NCBI RefSeq assembly: GCF_000607165.1
Contig: NZ_JFZG01000004.1
Coordinates: 62,001 to 126,000, forward strand
DNA from: Ralstonia pickettii
GTDB taxonomy: Bacteria > Pseudomonadota > Gammaproteobacteria > Burkholderiales > Burkholderiaceae
Reading direction: 5' to 3'
DNA: 64,000 bases
Both the position numbers and the translations under genes were made by a program. The stretch's first letter is position 1. The number at the start of each line of letters is the position of its first letter. Below, piece after piece: positions 26,909-34,439 of this stretch. The notes below the pieces were generated by a model. The model searched no databases and was not told the origin of the DNA. It was given only the letters and a program-made list of their open reading frames with translations.

Positions 26909-27568
26909 CTACATCGCACACATCTGCAGGCGGACGAGGCTCGCCTTGCAGCGCGAGAGCCAGAGCGCGGCCTCGGTCCGATTGTTGACGCCAATCTGCC
27001 GGAACAGCGCGTACAGATGGTTCTTGATGGTGCCTTCAGCCACGTTGAGCACGCGACAGATCTGCTTGTTGGACTTGCCCTCTGCAAGCAGTTGCAGCAC
27101 CTCATGCTGCCGCGGCGTGAGCCGGCGCCAGAGTTCAGCCGGACTTTCTCCCGGGCTTTGGCGCGGGTCGTCGGGTGAGAGATTGCTGATGGGCGGCAAG
27201 TAGACTGCGCCCGAGGTAATGCGTTGCAGGGCTTCGAGCAGAACGTCGGCCGTGGCTTGCCGGTCGACCACGCCGGCCGCGCCGAAGCGCAGCGCGTCGC
27301 CCACCACGTGCCGGCCGACAGCTTGCACCGTCAGTAGCACAGGCACTTCCGGCAGCACCGCTTTCAACTCCGACAGGCGTTGCCGTGCGTCGTCGTCCTG
27401 TGCGCTCCATTCCATCACGACGGCTCTGGGTTCGGCTTGCCGGCAAGCCGGCCCGATTTGCACGGCGTAGTGTGTATCGATAAACACACCCTGCGCGTCG
27501 AGTGCATTCAATACATTGGACACACCTGCCGCAAAAAGCGGCAAGCTATCGATTACCAGAATATTCAT
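26909..27568 (-). CDS. NarL/LuxR-type response regulator with degenerate receiver domain
   Basis: 219 residues. Residues 1-120 have the receiver fold, but the phosphoacceptor Asp is Glu53 (VVMEWSA), the acidic pair is reduced to Asp7 (VIDSLP), and the conserved Lys after the GAAG turn is Arg103 (GVVDRQ). Thr80 is kept. Residues 149-204 are a clean LuxR-type helix-turn-helix (LTPRQHEVLQLLAEGKSNKQ, then NVAEGTIKNHLYALFRQIGV). Glu in place of Asp often mimics phosphorylation, so activity may not depend on a kinase; no kinase gene is nearby. It diverges from the DUF2589 cluster and is the likely regulator of it. GAGGGG precedes the start. Confidence 0.88.
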   Translation of the reverse strand: MNILVIDSLPLFAAGVSNVLNALDAQGVFIDTHYAVQIGPACRQAEPRAVVMEWSAQDDDARQRLSELKAVLPEVPVLLTVQAVGRHVVGDALRFGAAGVVDRQATADVLLEALQRITSGAVYLPPISNLSPDDPRQSPGESPAELWRRLTPRQHEVLQLLAEGKSNKQICRVLNVAEGTIKNHLYALFRQIGVNNRTEAALWLSRCKASLVRLQMCAM

Positions 27569-27589
27569 CGACCCCTCGTACTTCAGTTA

Positions 27590-27616
27590 ATTATTTTCAG
27601 AGAAACCGATTATTTT
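27590..27616. promoter_or_regulatory. AT-rich direct repeats between the regulator and the DUF2589 cluster
   Basis: ATTATTTT occurs at 27590-27597 and again at 27609-27616, 19 bases apart, in a notably AT-rich stretch of this GC-rich region. The position directly ahead of the regulator gene suits autoregulation. A smaller 6-bp inverted repeat CGCACA/TGTGCG at 27772-27787 lies just ahead of the first DUF2589 gene. Both are candidates only. Confidence 0.35.
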
Positions 27617-27816
27617 GTAGGGCGGGATCGATCCGGATGCATTGAAACAGAAGTTCAGTGCCGAAAGTCACGGGCGGCCTGTCGATACGTACTGGGCCGC
27701 TGTTCCGTGGCCTTGGCTGGGACTTTCGCGGCATCGAACCCCGCAGGAAAAACTCTTACTTTGGATTCGGGCGCACAAACCTGTGCGTCCAAATAATTCA
27801 ATGTGAGGAGTTTTAA

Positions 27817-28485
27817 ATGGACAACGGACTTATCGGGTCGGTTATCAATGCGCTGCCGATCGACAAGATGATCTCTGCGCCGCTGCAGGCGATGATCGCG
27901 GCGCAAACCTCAGCGGCAAAATCCTATGCGGATTTTCTGCTGCAGGTGTGTATTCAGAACGGCAAAGCCGTTGCGGTGCAATTTGACTACGACGAAACCA
28001 TCGTCGACGAGAAGGGGGTGTCGCAGGGCACGATCCAGAAGACGATGCGCATTCCGTTGCTGTGTGCGGTCGTGCATCCGGTGATCGCCATCGAGGAAGG
28101 CACGATCGATTTCGAGCTGGAGATTTCACAGTCGGAGAAATCCTCGTCCAGCACCGAGGCGGAAGGGTCGTTCCAGGCCAAGCTCGGCTGGGGCCCGTTC
28201 AGCGTGTCGGTCTCGGGCCGCGCCTCGCACAAGTCGGAGCAGACCCGTAGCACCGACACGCGCGCCAAGTACTCCTTCCACACCCAGGTCAAGCGTCAGA
28301 ACCCGCCGGAAGCGCTGATGCGCGTGATGGAGTTTTTGACTGACGCGGCAACCAAGCCGGTCGTGGTCAAGGGCAAGGAGAACGACGTCAAGCCGCTGCC
28401 CGCCACGCCGACCGACGGCACGATGATCGGCGAAAAGGCGCCCGCTGGCGGCAACGCGCCGGCCCCGGCACCGGCAAATCCGTAA
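27817..28485 (+). CDS. DUF2589 domain protein (first of a diverged pair)
   Basis: 222 residues, no signal peptide or membrane helix. Helical N-terminus (1-45), a beta-rich centre with IPLLCAVVHPVIAIEEGTID around residues 78-97, a Ser-rich stretch (SEKSSSSTEAEGS), then NPPEALMRVMEFL near 168-180 and a Pro/Ala-rich tail. This is the DUF2589 pattern, a family without known function. GAGGAG stands 7 nt before the start. It opens a four-gene plus-strand set with a second DUF2589-like protein, a lysozyme and a secreted protein. Confidence 0.8.
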   Translation: MDNGLIGSVINALPIDKMISAPLQAMIAAQTSAAKSYADFLLQVCIQNGKAVAVQFDYDETIVDEKGVSQGTIQKTMRIPLLCAVVHPVIAIEEGTIDFELEISQSEKSSSSTEAEGSFQAKLGWGPFSVSVSGRASHKSEQTRSTDTRAKYSFHTQVKRQNPPEALMRVMEFLTDAATKPVVVKGKENDVKPLPATPTDGTMIGEKAPAGGNAPAPAPANP

Positions 28486-28501
28486 GCCGCCACGGCGATG
28501 G

Positions 28502-28530
28502 ACGCCGGCCGGCCTCCCCACGGCCGGTGT
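28502..28530 (+). other. Intercistronic hairpin between the two DUF2589-type genes
   Basis: ACGCCGGCCG (28502-28511) pairs with CGGCCGGTGT (28521-28530), ten pairs with one G-U, around a 9-base loop. No T tract follows, so it is not a classic terminator. It may protect the upstream message or lower expression of the downstream genes. Confidence 0.5.
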
Positions 28531-28594
28531 CCTGATCGGTGCGCGCCTGTCGCGCGCCGCCTATTGATCTGATCGATCCGACCGACCCGACACC

Positions 28595-29371
28595 ATGTTC
28601 AATCTCTTCAGCCGCCGCGGGCGTGATGATGACCGTGCGTCGTCAGCGCCCGCAACACCACCAGCGCCGTCCGCCAGCGCGCCATCAGCGCCACCTGTGG
28701 CAGCGCAACCTGCTGGGCCTTCCGATGCCACGCCGTTTCCCGAGACTGGGTCCGATGCGCCTCCGCCGTCGCCACCAGGTTCGTCGCCGCCGGGCGGCGG
28801 CACCGGTGGTGGCAGCAACAGCCACGGTCATCCGGGCTTGAATGGCCTGACGCTCGACGACATCACGCGCGGCATGCAGCACGCCGCCGCGTCTGCCAAC
28901 CAGATGCTTGCGCAGCAATACACCGCGCTGCTCGACCAGTTTTTTGATGCCGACGAGAGCGGCACGCTGGTCGCCCGCGAGGTGGAGCTTGCGCTCGACA
29001 GTCAGCACCGGCTTGCGCTGCCGCTGGTCTCGCTGGCGATGCCGCGCGGCATCGCGCTCGATGAGATGACGGTGAACATGACCGTGCGCAGCGACATCGC
29101 CGAGGCCCTGCCTTTACACGGTGCAGCCGCGGGCGGCGTTGGCCGGTTCTACGTCTCGCTTGCACCGCACTCCAAACGCGATACGGGCCGCGACAGCGAG
29201 CACATCGACATCGAGATGAAATTCACGGCGCTGCAGCCGCCAGAAGCCGTGATGCGGCTGATCGACGAATACACGAATCGGCTGGTGCCAAGGCCCGTGC
29301 AGCCGAATGCCGGCGGTTCCGATGGCCCCGACACCCCCACCACGCCCCAGGAGAAGAGCGATGAGCACTGA
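28595..29371 (+). CDS. DUF2589-like protein with Pro-rich N-terminus (second of the pair)
   Basis: 258 residues. The first 85 are a disordered Pro/Ala/Ser/Gly linker after MFNLFSRRGRDDD. The folded part (about 85-235) parallels the first DUF2589 protein: LPLVSLAMPRGIALDEMTVN corresponds to its IPLL-to-GTID segment and PPEAVMRLIDEY to its PPEALMRVMEFL. The two are therefore distant homologues in tandem. No clear ribosome site is seen before the start. The end overlaps the lysozyme start by 11 nt, indicating translational coupling. Confidence 0.72.
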   Translation: MFNLFSRRGRDDDRASSAPATPPAPSASAPSAPPVAAQPAGPSDATPFPETGSDAPPPSPPGSSPPGGGTGGGSNSHGHPGLNGLTLDDITRGMQHAAASANQMLAQQYTALLDQFFDADESGTLVAREVELALDSQHRLALPLVSLAMPRGIALDEMTVNMTVRSDIAEALPLHGAAAGGVGRFYVSLAPHSKRDTGRDSEHIDIEMKFTALQPPEAVMRLIDEYTNRLVPRPVQPNAGGSDGPDTPTTPQEKSDEH

Positions 29372-29813
29372 GCACAACCCGCGCACCACCGGCGAGCGAG
29401 GCCTCGCGCTGATCAAGGAATCGGAAGGGCTGCGTCTGTCGACGTATCTGGATGCGGTCGGCAAGCCGACCATCGGTTACGGCCACCTGATTCGCCCCGG
29501 CGAGACCTTCAACGGTCCGATCTCGCAGCAGCAAGCGGAAGCGCTGCTGCGCAAAGACCTTGCCGACACCGAACAAGGCATTGCTAAAGCCGTGCGCGTG
29601 TCGATCACGCAGGGTCAGTTCGACGCGCTGGCGTCCTTCGTCTTCAACCTGGGAGCAGGGCGGCTGCGCTCGTCAACGCTGCTGCGCAAGCTCAACGCCG
29701 GCGACTACGCCGGCGCGGCCAACCAATTCCTGCTGTGGGACAAGGCAGGCGGCAAGCCGCTCAAGGGGCTGACGAAGCGTCGTCAGGCCGAACGCAAGTT
29801 GTTCCTGTCCTGA
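29361..29813 (+). CDS. T4-type lysozyme (GH24 muramidase, phage endolysin-like)
   Basis: 150 residues. The catalytic pattern of T4/P21-type lysozymes is complete: Glu22, eight residues, Asp31, five residues, Thr37, followed by IGYGH. The domain spans the whole protein. There is no signal peptide or signal-anchor, so to reach peptidoglycan it would need a holin, another export route or cell lysis; no holin-like gene lies nearby. AGGAG precedes the start at 29361; the upstream ATG at 29307 is inside the preceding gene. Endolysin genes outside prophages often belong to bacteriocin, tailocin or defence loci. Confidence 0.88.
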   Translation: MSTEHNPRTTGERGLALIKESEGLRLSTYLDAVGKPTIGYGHLIRPGETFNGPISQQQAEALLRKDLADTEQGIAKAVRVSITQGQFDALASFVFNLGAGRLRSSTLLRKLNAGDYAGAANQFLLWDKAGGKPLKGLTKRRQAERKLFLS

Positions 29814-29847
29814 TTCACAACCACGTTATTTCACCGGAGAAGCTCGC

Positions 29848-30357
29848 ATGCATACCGAACCGATGTCCGTGATTCCGACCACCCGCCCGCGCCGCCTGTA
29901 TCGTGCATTGACGTGGCTTGCCGCCGCAGCCGTGGCGATCGGCGTGTCCTACGCCCGCGCGGCCGAGAATGTTGCGCCAAGCTGCACGGCGGAGACGCAG
30001 CGTATCCGCAGCGAACTCGGAAACCAGGATCTGCCGATTTTCAATGAGCAAGCTGGGCGTTACCTCGCCGACGCGTTGATTCAGCTCTACGCTTACGGCA
30101 CGCTGCCCAACCGCTACGTGCCAGAGCGCCAGGCCAACTGGGAGCCGGGCGCAAATCGCCCCGTCATGATGCAGAAGCGCAGCATCGGCGGTGACCTATG
30201 GGCGCAGACCGGCCTGTTGCAGGCCGATATCGACGATGGTCTTTCCAAGCGCGGCCCGTTGCGATTGATCTATGCGCAGGATGGCAAGCCGCAGTACATC
30301 ACGACCACCGCTGCGAATGCGCCGCAGATCCCGACGCAGCGCTGCGCGGGCAAGTGA
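29848..30357 (+). CDS. Secreted or membrane-anchored protein of unknown function
   Basis: 169 residues. A basic region (RPRRLYR) precedes a hydrophobic segment at about 20-35 and a probable signal-peptidase site after ARA, giving a periplasmic protein of about 130 residues. Only two cysteines are present, Cys46 and Cys166, near the two ends of the mature chain, so a closing disulfide is likely. GGAGAAG precedes the start. It is the last gene of the DUF2589/lysozyme set, 34 nt after the lysozyme. A role as immunity or accessory protein for the lysozyme is a guess from position. Confidence 0.68.
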   Translation: MHTEPMSVIPTTRPRRLYRALTWLAAAAVAIGVSYARAAENVAPSCTAETQRIRSELGNQDLPIFNEQAGRYLADALIQLYAYGTLPNRYVPERQANWEPGANRPVMMQKRSIGGDLWAQTGLLQADIDDGLSKRGPLRLIYAQDGKPQYITTTAANAPQIPTQRCAGK

Positions 30358-30374
30358 GCGAGCGTTCGGCCGCG

Positions 30375-30821
30375 TCAGGCGCTTGCCTGGCGCGCCATCT
30401 CGACGCCCTTGTTGGCCAGCGCATCGGCGCGCTCGTTGCCGGGGTGGCCGGCATGGCCCTTGACCCAATGCCAGCTCACGTCATGTCCGACGACGAGTTC
30501 GTCGAGCGTGCGCCAGAGGTCGTCGTTCTTGACCGGCTTCTTGTCAGCCGTCTTCCAGCCGCGCGCCTTCCAGCCGGCCAACCATTCGCTGATGCCTTTC
30601 TGCACGTACTGCGAATCGGTGTACACCTGCACCCGGCATGGCCGCTTGAGCGCGCGGAACGCCTCGATCACGGCCATCAGCTCCATGCGGTTGTTGGTGG
30701 TCAGCGCTTCGCCGCCGAAGAGTTCTTTTTCATGGCTGCCCGAGACGAGCACGGTGCCCCAGCCGCCAAGGCCGGGGTTGCCCTTGCATGCGCCATCGGA
30801 ATAGACGGTGACTTCCTGCAT
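30375..30821 (-). CDS. rnhA: Ribonuclease HI
   Basis: 148 residues, the usual size. Catalytic residues Asp9 (YSDGACKGN), Glu47 (NNRMELMA), Asp69 (YTDSQYV) and Asp133 (NERADALA) are all in place. It removes RNA from RNA-DNA hybrids such as R-loops and Okazaki primers. It follows the methyltransferase gene by 40 nt on the same strand and ends convergently 17 nt from the secreted-protein gene. Confidence 0.97.
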   Translation of the reverse strand: MQEVTVYSDGACKGNPGLGGWGTVLVSGSHEKELFGGEALTTNNRMELMAVIEAFRALKRPCRVQVYTDSQYVQKGISEWLAGWKARGWKTADKKPVKNDDLWRTLDELVVGHDVSWHWVKGHAGHPGNERADALANKGVEMARQASA

Positions 30822-30861
30822 TGAGAAAACGATGGGTGATCAGTGAGTGGAACGGGCGCGA

Positions 30862-31767
30862 TCAGGCGCCCGATTTGCCGTCACGCGCGGTGGCCGACGG
30901 CGCCTTGGTCGAATGCGAGCCCGAAGGCGTCGCGACCGGCGTACCTGCCGGCACCAGTGACGGCGACTTACGCGTCTTCCATGCCGGACCGACCAGACGC
31001 ATGGTGCGCACGCGCTTGACAGCTTGCAGCATGTAAACCGCGCCGAAGATCGGCCACCAGCGGTCGCCGGCCTTCTCCATGAAGGCGGTGCGCTGCAGCC
31101 ATTTGTCCGAGCGATTGGGCGGACAGTAGCAGCCGAAACGGCCGCGCACGATATCAAATCCGAGCAGCTTGAGCCAGTCTTTCAGGCGCGTGAACGCAAT
31201 CATCTGGCTCTGCGCAGGCAGGAACGATTCCGTGCCCAGGCGGCGCATGCCCTGGCGCATGCCCCACAAACTCAGTGGGTTGAAGCCGGTGATGACCAGA
31301 CGCCCCTCGGGCATCAGCACGCGAGCCACTTCGCGCAGCACTTCATGCGGGTCATCCGTGAACTCCAGCACGTGGGGCAGCGCGACGAGGTCGATGCTCT
31401 GCGAAGCGAAGGGCAGTTCGTCATAGCGGCAGATCACGCGGGGTGTGGCCTGCCGCTGTGGTGTGCTGGTGTCGGGCTCCCCGTCGGCCGCATCGGCGGA
31501 TTCGGCGGGGTCGCCGTCCATCGGGTCGAGCGTTTCAGTGGGGGCCGTCGGGTCGATGTCGTCCACCACGCGCGCGATCAGCGGGATGCGGTTCTCGCGC
31601 AGCGCCCCAAAACCAGGGTGGCCGAGCTGCAGCGCGTGATAGCCGAACATGTCGGCCACCGTGCGATCGAACTGGGCCTGTTCCCAGCGCAGGACGTATT
31701 GCCCGGGCGGTGAAGCGAGCCAGTGGTGCCAATCTATAATGCGACGATCGTTAGAGGAGTCGGACAT
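30862..31767 (-). CDS. SAM-dependent methyltransferase of the YafS type
   Basis: 301 residues. It has the conserved start ([20 protein letters not shown], quoted to 20), [16 protein letters not shown] and the methyltransferase-11 segment [20 protein letters not shown] and [20 protein letters not shown]. The classical GxGxG motif I is missing; an acidic low-complexity insert (about residues 75-110, rich in Asp, Pro and Thr) sits nearby. A Lys/Ser/Pro-rich tail ends the protein. The start at 31767 is preferred to 31833 because the only TATAAT on this strand is at 31833-31838. Position beside gloB and rnhA matches E. coli yafS. Substrate unknown. Confidence 0.85.
   Translation of the reverse strand: MSDSSNDRRIIDWHHWLASPPGQYVLRWEQAQFDRTVADMFGYHALQLGHPGFGALRENRIPLIARVVDDIDPTAPTETLDPMDGDPAESADAADGEPDTSTPQRQATPRVICRYDELPFASQSIDLVALPHVLEFTDDPHEVLREVARVLMPEGRLVITGFNPLSLWGMRQGMRRLGTESFLPAQSQMIAFTRLKDWLKLLGFDIVRGRFGCYCPPNRSDKWLQRTAFMEKAGDRWWPIFGAVYMLQAVKRVRTMRLVGPAWKTRKSPSLVPAGTPVATPSGSHSTKAPSATARDGKSGA
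31735..31740 (+). promoter_or_regulatory. -10 element of the gloB promoter, inside the opposing methyltransferase gene
   Basis: A perfect TATAAT 26 bases ahead of the gloB ATG, giving a leader of about 19 nt. No good -35 is seen at 17-18 bases. It lies in codons of the opposite-strand methyltransferase. Confidence 0.55.
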
Positions 31768-32605
31768 GGTCCAGGGTGGTGTGCCGCGTGGTGTAGCGCT
31801 TGAGGTGGAGGCGATCGCTGCGTTTACCGACAATTATATTTGGGCACTACACGATGGCCGTGTGGCTGCTGTCGTCGACCCGGGCGACGCGCAACCGGTG
31901 CTGCGCTTCCTGAAGGAGCGCGGGCTTACGCTCGGTGCCATTGTAATCACACATCATCATGGCGATCACGTCGGCGGGGTGCGCGAACTGCTCGCGGCGT
32001 ATCCGGAGAATCCCGAGGGTGTGCCGCTGCCGGTCATCGGCCCAGCGGGTGAATCGATCCCAGGACGCACGCAGGCCGTGCGTGAAGGCGATGTCGTTAC
32101 GCTCACGCAGCCGGCCGCAACATTCCGGGTGATCGATGTGCCGGGTCATACCAGCGGTCACGTCGCCTATGTGGGGCACCTTCAGGGTAATGCCGCATCG
32201 GCGAGCCTGTTTTGTGGCGATACACTCTTCGCCACCGGTTGCGGCCGGCTTTTTGAGGGTACGCCTGCGCAGATGCGCGCGTCGCTGGCCAAGCTGGCGG
32301 CGCTGGCGCCCGATACGCGTGTCTACTGCGCGCATGAATACACTGCATCGAATGTGCGCTTTGCGCGTGCAGTCGAACCTGGCAACGCCGACTTGGCGGC
32401 CTGGGAGGATGAGGTAACGGCGTTGCGGGCCGAGGGCCGCTCGACTGTACCCACTACCATTGGCCACGAGCGGGCGACCAATCCCTTCATGCGATCGGAT
32501 GACGGCAATGTGACGCATGCCGTGGCACGCCATGCCGGAATCGACGCCGACGATCCGGTTGCTGTATTCGCCGCGTTGCGCCAGTGGAAGAACGATTTCC
32601 GTTGA
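31766..32605 (+). CDS. gloB: Hydroxyacylglutathione hydrolase (glyoxalase II)
   Basis: 279 residues. The metallo-beta-lactamase fold carries the dinuclear metal motif [10 protein letters not shown] (His63-65, Asp67, His68), further ligands in PGHTSGH and FCGDTLF, and HEYT. The C-terminal domain with glutathione-binding basic residues is present. It hydrolyses S-lactoylglutathione, completing methylglyoxal detoxification. The start at 31766 has GAGGAG upstream. Its start codon overlaps that of the divergent methyltransferase by two bases. It is followed by mltD, as in E. coli. Confidence 0.95.
   Translation: MVQGGVPRGVALEVEAIAAFTDNYIWALHDGRVAAVVDPGDAQPVLRFLKERGLTLGAIVITHHHGDHVGGVRELLAAYPENPEGVPLPVIGPAGESIPGRTQAVREGDVVTLTQPAATFRVIDVPGHTSGHVAYVGHLQGNAASASLFCGDTLFATGCGRLFEGTPAQMRASLAKLAALAPDTRVYCAHEYTASNVRFARAVEPGNADLAAWEDEVTALRAEGRSTVPTTIGHERATNPFMRSDDGNVTHAVARHAGIDADDPVAVFAALRQWKNDFR
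31833..31838 (-). promoter_or_regulatory. -10 element for the methyltransferase, inside gloB
   Basis: A perfect TATAAT read on the minus strand within codons 23-25 of gloB. A start near 31826 gives a leader of about 59 nt to the ATG at 31767, and excludes the upstream ATG at 31833. No clear -35. Confidence 0.5.
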
Positions 32606-32678
32606 GAATGCTCGGCGCGCGGCGATGACGCGGCCAGATGTGATGTATCCAGCAGGCACCCCGCCGGGTGAACGCGGG

Positions 32679-32707
32679 TTGACGCGGTCGGATGCGTTTC
32701 TTACTAT
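32679..32707 (+). promoter_or_regulatory. Sigma-70 promoter of mltD
   Basis: TTGACG (32679-32684) and TACTAT (32702-32707) at the ideal 17-base spacing. A start near 32714 leaves a 30-nt leader. Confidence 0.65.
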
Positions 32708-32743
32708 CTGGGGCAATTTTTAGCCCTAACCTCATAGAACTTG

Positions 32744-34294
32744 ATGCGATCCGTGCGACTTCTTGCGGCAACTGTGCTCAGTCTGCTCCTTGCGGCCTGT
32801 GCAACGGCCCCCGGGCCGAGCGCCGACACAGCCAGCACCAGCGCCTCCACCGGCACCGGCCAAGCCGCTGCGCCGGTCGTCAATGTCGATCAGCAGCCCG
32901 TGGGGGCCCTGAAAGGGCCGGCCAAGGATCTCTGGGCGCGCATTCGCCAGGGTTTCTCCATGCCCGACCTGCAAAGCTCGGCAGTGGACGATCGTACCGA
33001 CTGGTATGCGCAGCGCCCCGACGCCTTCCGCCGTATGGTGGATCGCTCCAACCGCTACCTGTATCACATCGTCGAAGAGCTGGAGCGGCGCAACATGCCC
33101 ACCGAGCTCGCCCTGCTGCCCTTCGTGGAAAGTGCGTTCAACCCGCAGGCTGTATCGAGCGCCAAGGCCGCTGGAATGTGGCAGTTCATCCCGAGCACTG
33201 GCAGGACCTACAACCTCAAGCAGAACGTCTTCCAGGACGAGCGCCGCGATGTGCTTGCCTCGACCGATGCTGCGCTTGACTATCTTTCCAAGCTGCACGA
33301 CCAGTTTGGCGACTGGCAACTCGCGCTGGCTGCCTACAACTGGGGCGAAGGTGCCGTTGCGCGGGCGATTGCGCGCAACCAGGCAGCCGGCCTGTCGACC
33401 GATTACGTCAACCTGAACATGCCCGCCGAGACGCGCATGTACGTGCCCAAACTCCAGGCGGTGAAGAACATCATCGCCAACCCGGAGCGCTACGGCGTCA
33501 CGCTGCCTGAGATTCCCAACCATCCATACTTCGTCACCGTCACAACGTCACGCGATATTGATGTGACGCTGGCCGCTAAGCTGGCCAACCTGCCGATGGA
33601 TGAGTTCAAGGCGCTCAACCCATCGTTCAACCGGCCGGTGATCCTTGGCGCATCCAACCCCCAGATCCTGCTGCCGTACGACAACGCCGAAACGTTCCAG
33701 TACAACCTGAACACGTATCGCGGTGGCCTTTCCAGCTGGACGGCCGTGACGGTCGGCAACCGTGAGCGCGTGGAAGCGTTGGCGGCGCGGCTGAAGGTTG
33801 ATCCCGACACCATTCGCGAGATCAACCGCATTCCGAAAGGCATGCGCTTGAAGGCCGGCTCCACCGTGGTCGTACCGCGTGCCGACGGCGCCCAGGAAAA
33901 CGCACCCGACATCAGCCCCGAATTGGCTGAGAACGCCACCATGGCGGTCGAACCCGACATGCCGGATCTCAGAAAGGTGGTGGTGCGCGCAGGCAAGCGC
34001 GACACGGTTGCGGGTCTGTCGCGGCGCTACGGCGTGTCTGTTGCCCAGATTCGTGCGTGGAACCAGTTGCCTGGCGACGCCATCCCCAAGGGTCACAGCG
34101 TCGTGCTGATGCTGCCGCAAGCGCGCGGTGGCAGTCGCGGCGGCCACGTGCGCGTGATGCGCGTCTCGGCTACGACATCGCGCGCCACGGCGGCAACCAC
34201 GCGCGTGCCGACTGCGAAGGTGGCCGGCAAGCCGGTGGTCAAGGCTAAACCGGTGGCAAGCTCATCGAGTTCGGCCAAGCGCAAGAAGCGCTGA
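32744..34294 (+). CDS. mltD: Membrane-bound lytic murein transglycosylase D, lipoprotein with LysM domains
   Basis: 516 residues. The signal peptide ends in lipobox LLAAC (Cys19), so it is lipid-anchored. Residues about 105-220 are the SLT catalytic domain with Glu129 in LPFVESAFNP and GMWQFIPSTG. Two LysM-like modules follow (around 330-385 and 408-455), then a basic Ala/Lys/Arg-rich tail. It cleaves peptidoglycan glycan strands to 1,6-anhydro products. The start is the ATG at 32744; a TTG three bases earlier opens the frame but is not needed. A terminator follows. Confidence 0.94.
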   Translation: MRSVRLLAATVLSLLLAACATAPGPSADTASTSASTGTGQAAAPVVNVDQQPVGALKGPAKDLWARIRQGFSMPDLQSSAVDDRTDWYAQRPDAFRRMVDRSNRYLYHIVEELERRNMPTELALLPFVESAFNPQAVSSAKAAGMWQFIPSTGRTYNLKQNVFQDERRDVLASTDAALDYLSKLHDQFGDWQLALAAYNWGEGAVARAIARNQAAGLSTDYVNLNMPAETRMYVPKLQAVKNIIANPERYGVTLPEIPNHPYFVTVTTSRDIDVTLAAKLANLPMDEFKALNPSFNRPVILGASNPQILLPYDNAETFQYNLNTYRGGLSSWTAVTVGNRERVEALAARLKVDPDTIREINRIPKGMRLKAGSTVVVPRADGAQENAPDISPELAENATMAVEPDMPDLRKVVVRAGKRDTVAGLSRRYGVSVAQIRAWNQLPGDAIPKGHSVVLMLPQARGGSRGGHVRVMRVSATTSRATAATTRVPTAKVAGKPVVKAKPVASSSSSAKRKKR

Positions 34295-34307
34295 GTCTGG
34301 CGAGAGA

Positions 34308-34338
34308 AACGGCGTCCTGCGGGGCGCCGTTTTGTTTT
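34308..34338 (+). terminator. Intrinsic terminator of mltD
   Basis: AACGGCG (34308-34314) pairs with CGCCGTT (34325-34331) around a 10-base loop and leads into TTTTGTTTT. Confidence 0.82.
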
Positions 34339-34439
34339 GGGGCGGCGGTAAGACCTGCGTAAGTTGGCGACCGCAAAGTAGGTGCATCCGAGCACAATCA
34401 AGATTGAGCCATCGCACACGATGGCCAGGAGACAACGTC

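Noticed and set aside
29361-29813. Complete prophage or tailocin
   Set aside because: Only a lysozyme is phage-like. No structural, packaging, replication or integration gene is nearby.
20759-30375. Integrative island with attachment repeats at tRNA-Val
   Set aside because: No copy of the tRNA 3' end and no integrase was seen, so only the odd gene order is reported.
31768-31833. Longer N-terminus of the methyltransferase from ATG 31833
   Set aside because: The only TATAAT on that strand coincides with this codon, so the transcript would start after it, and the extra residues resemble no family member.
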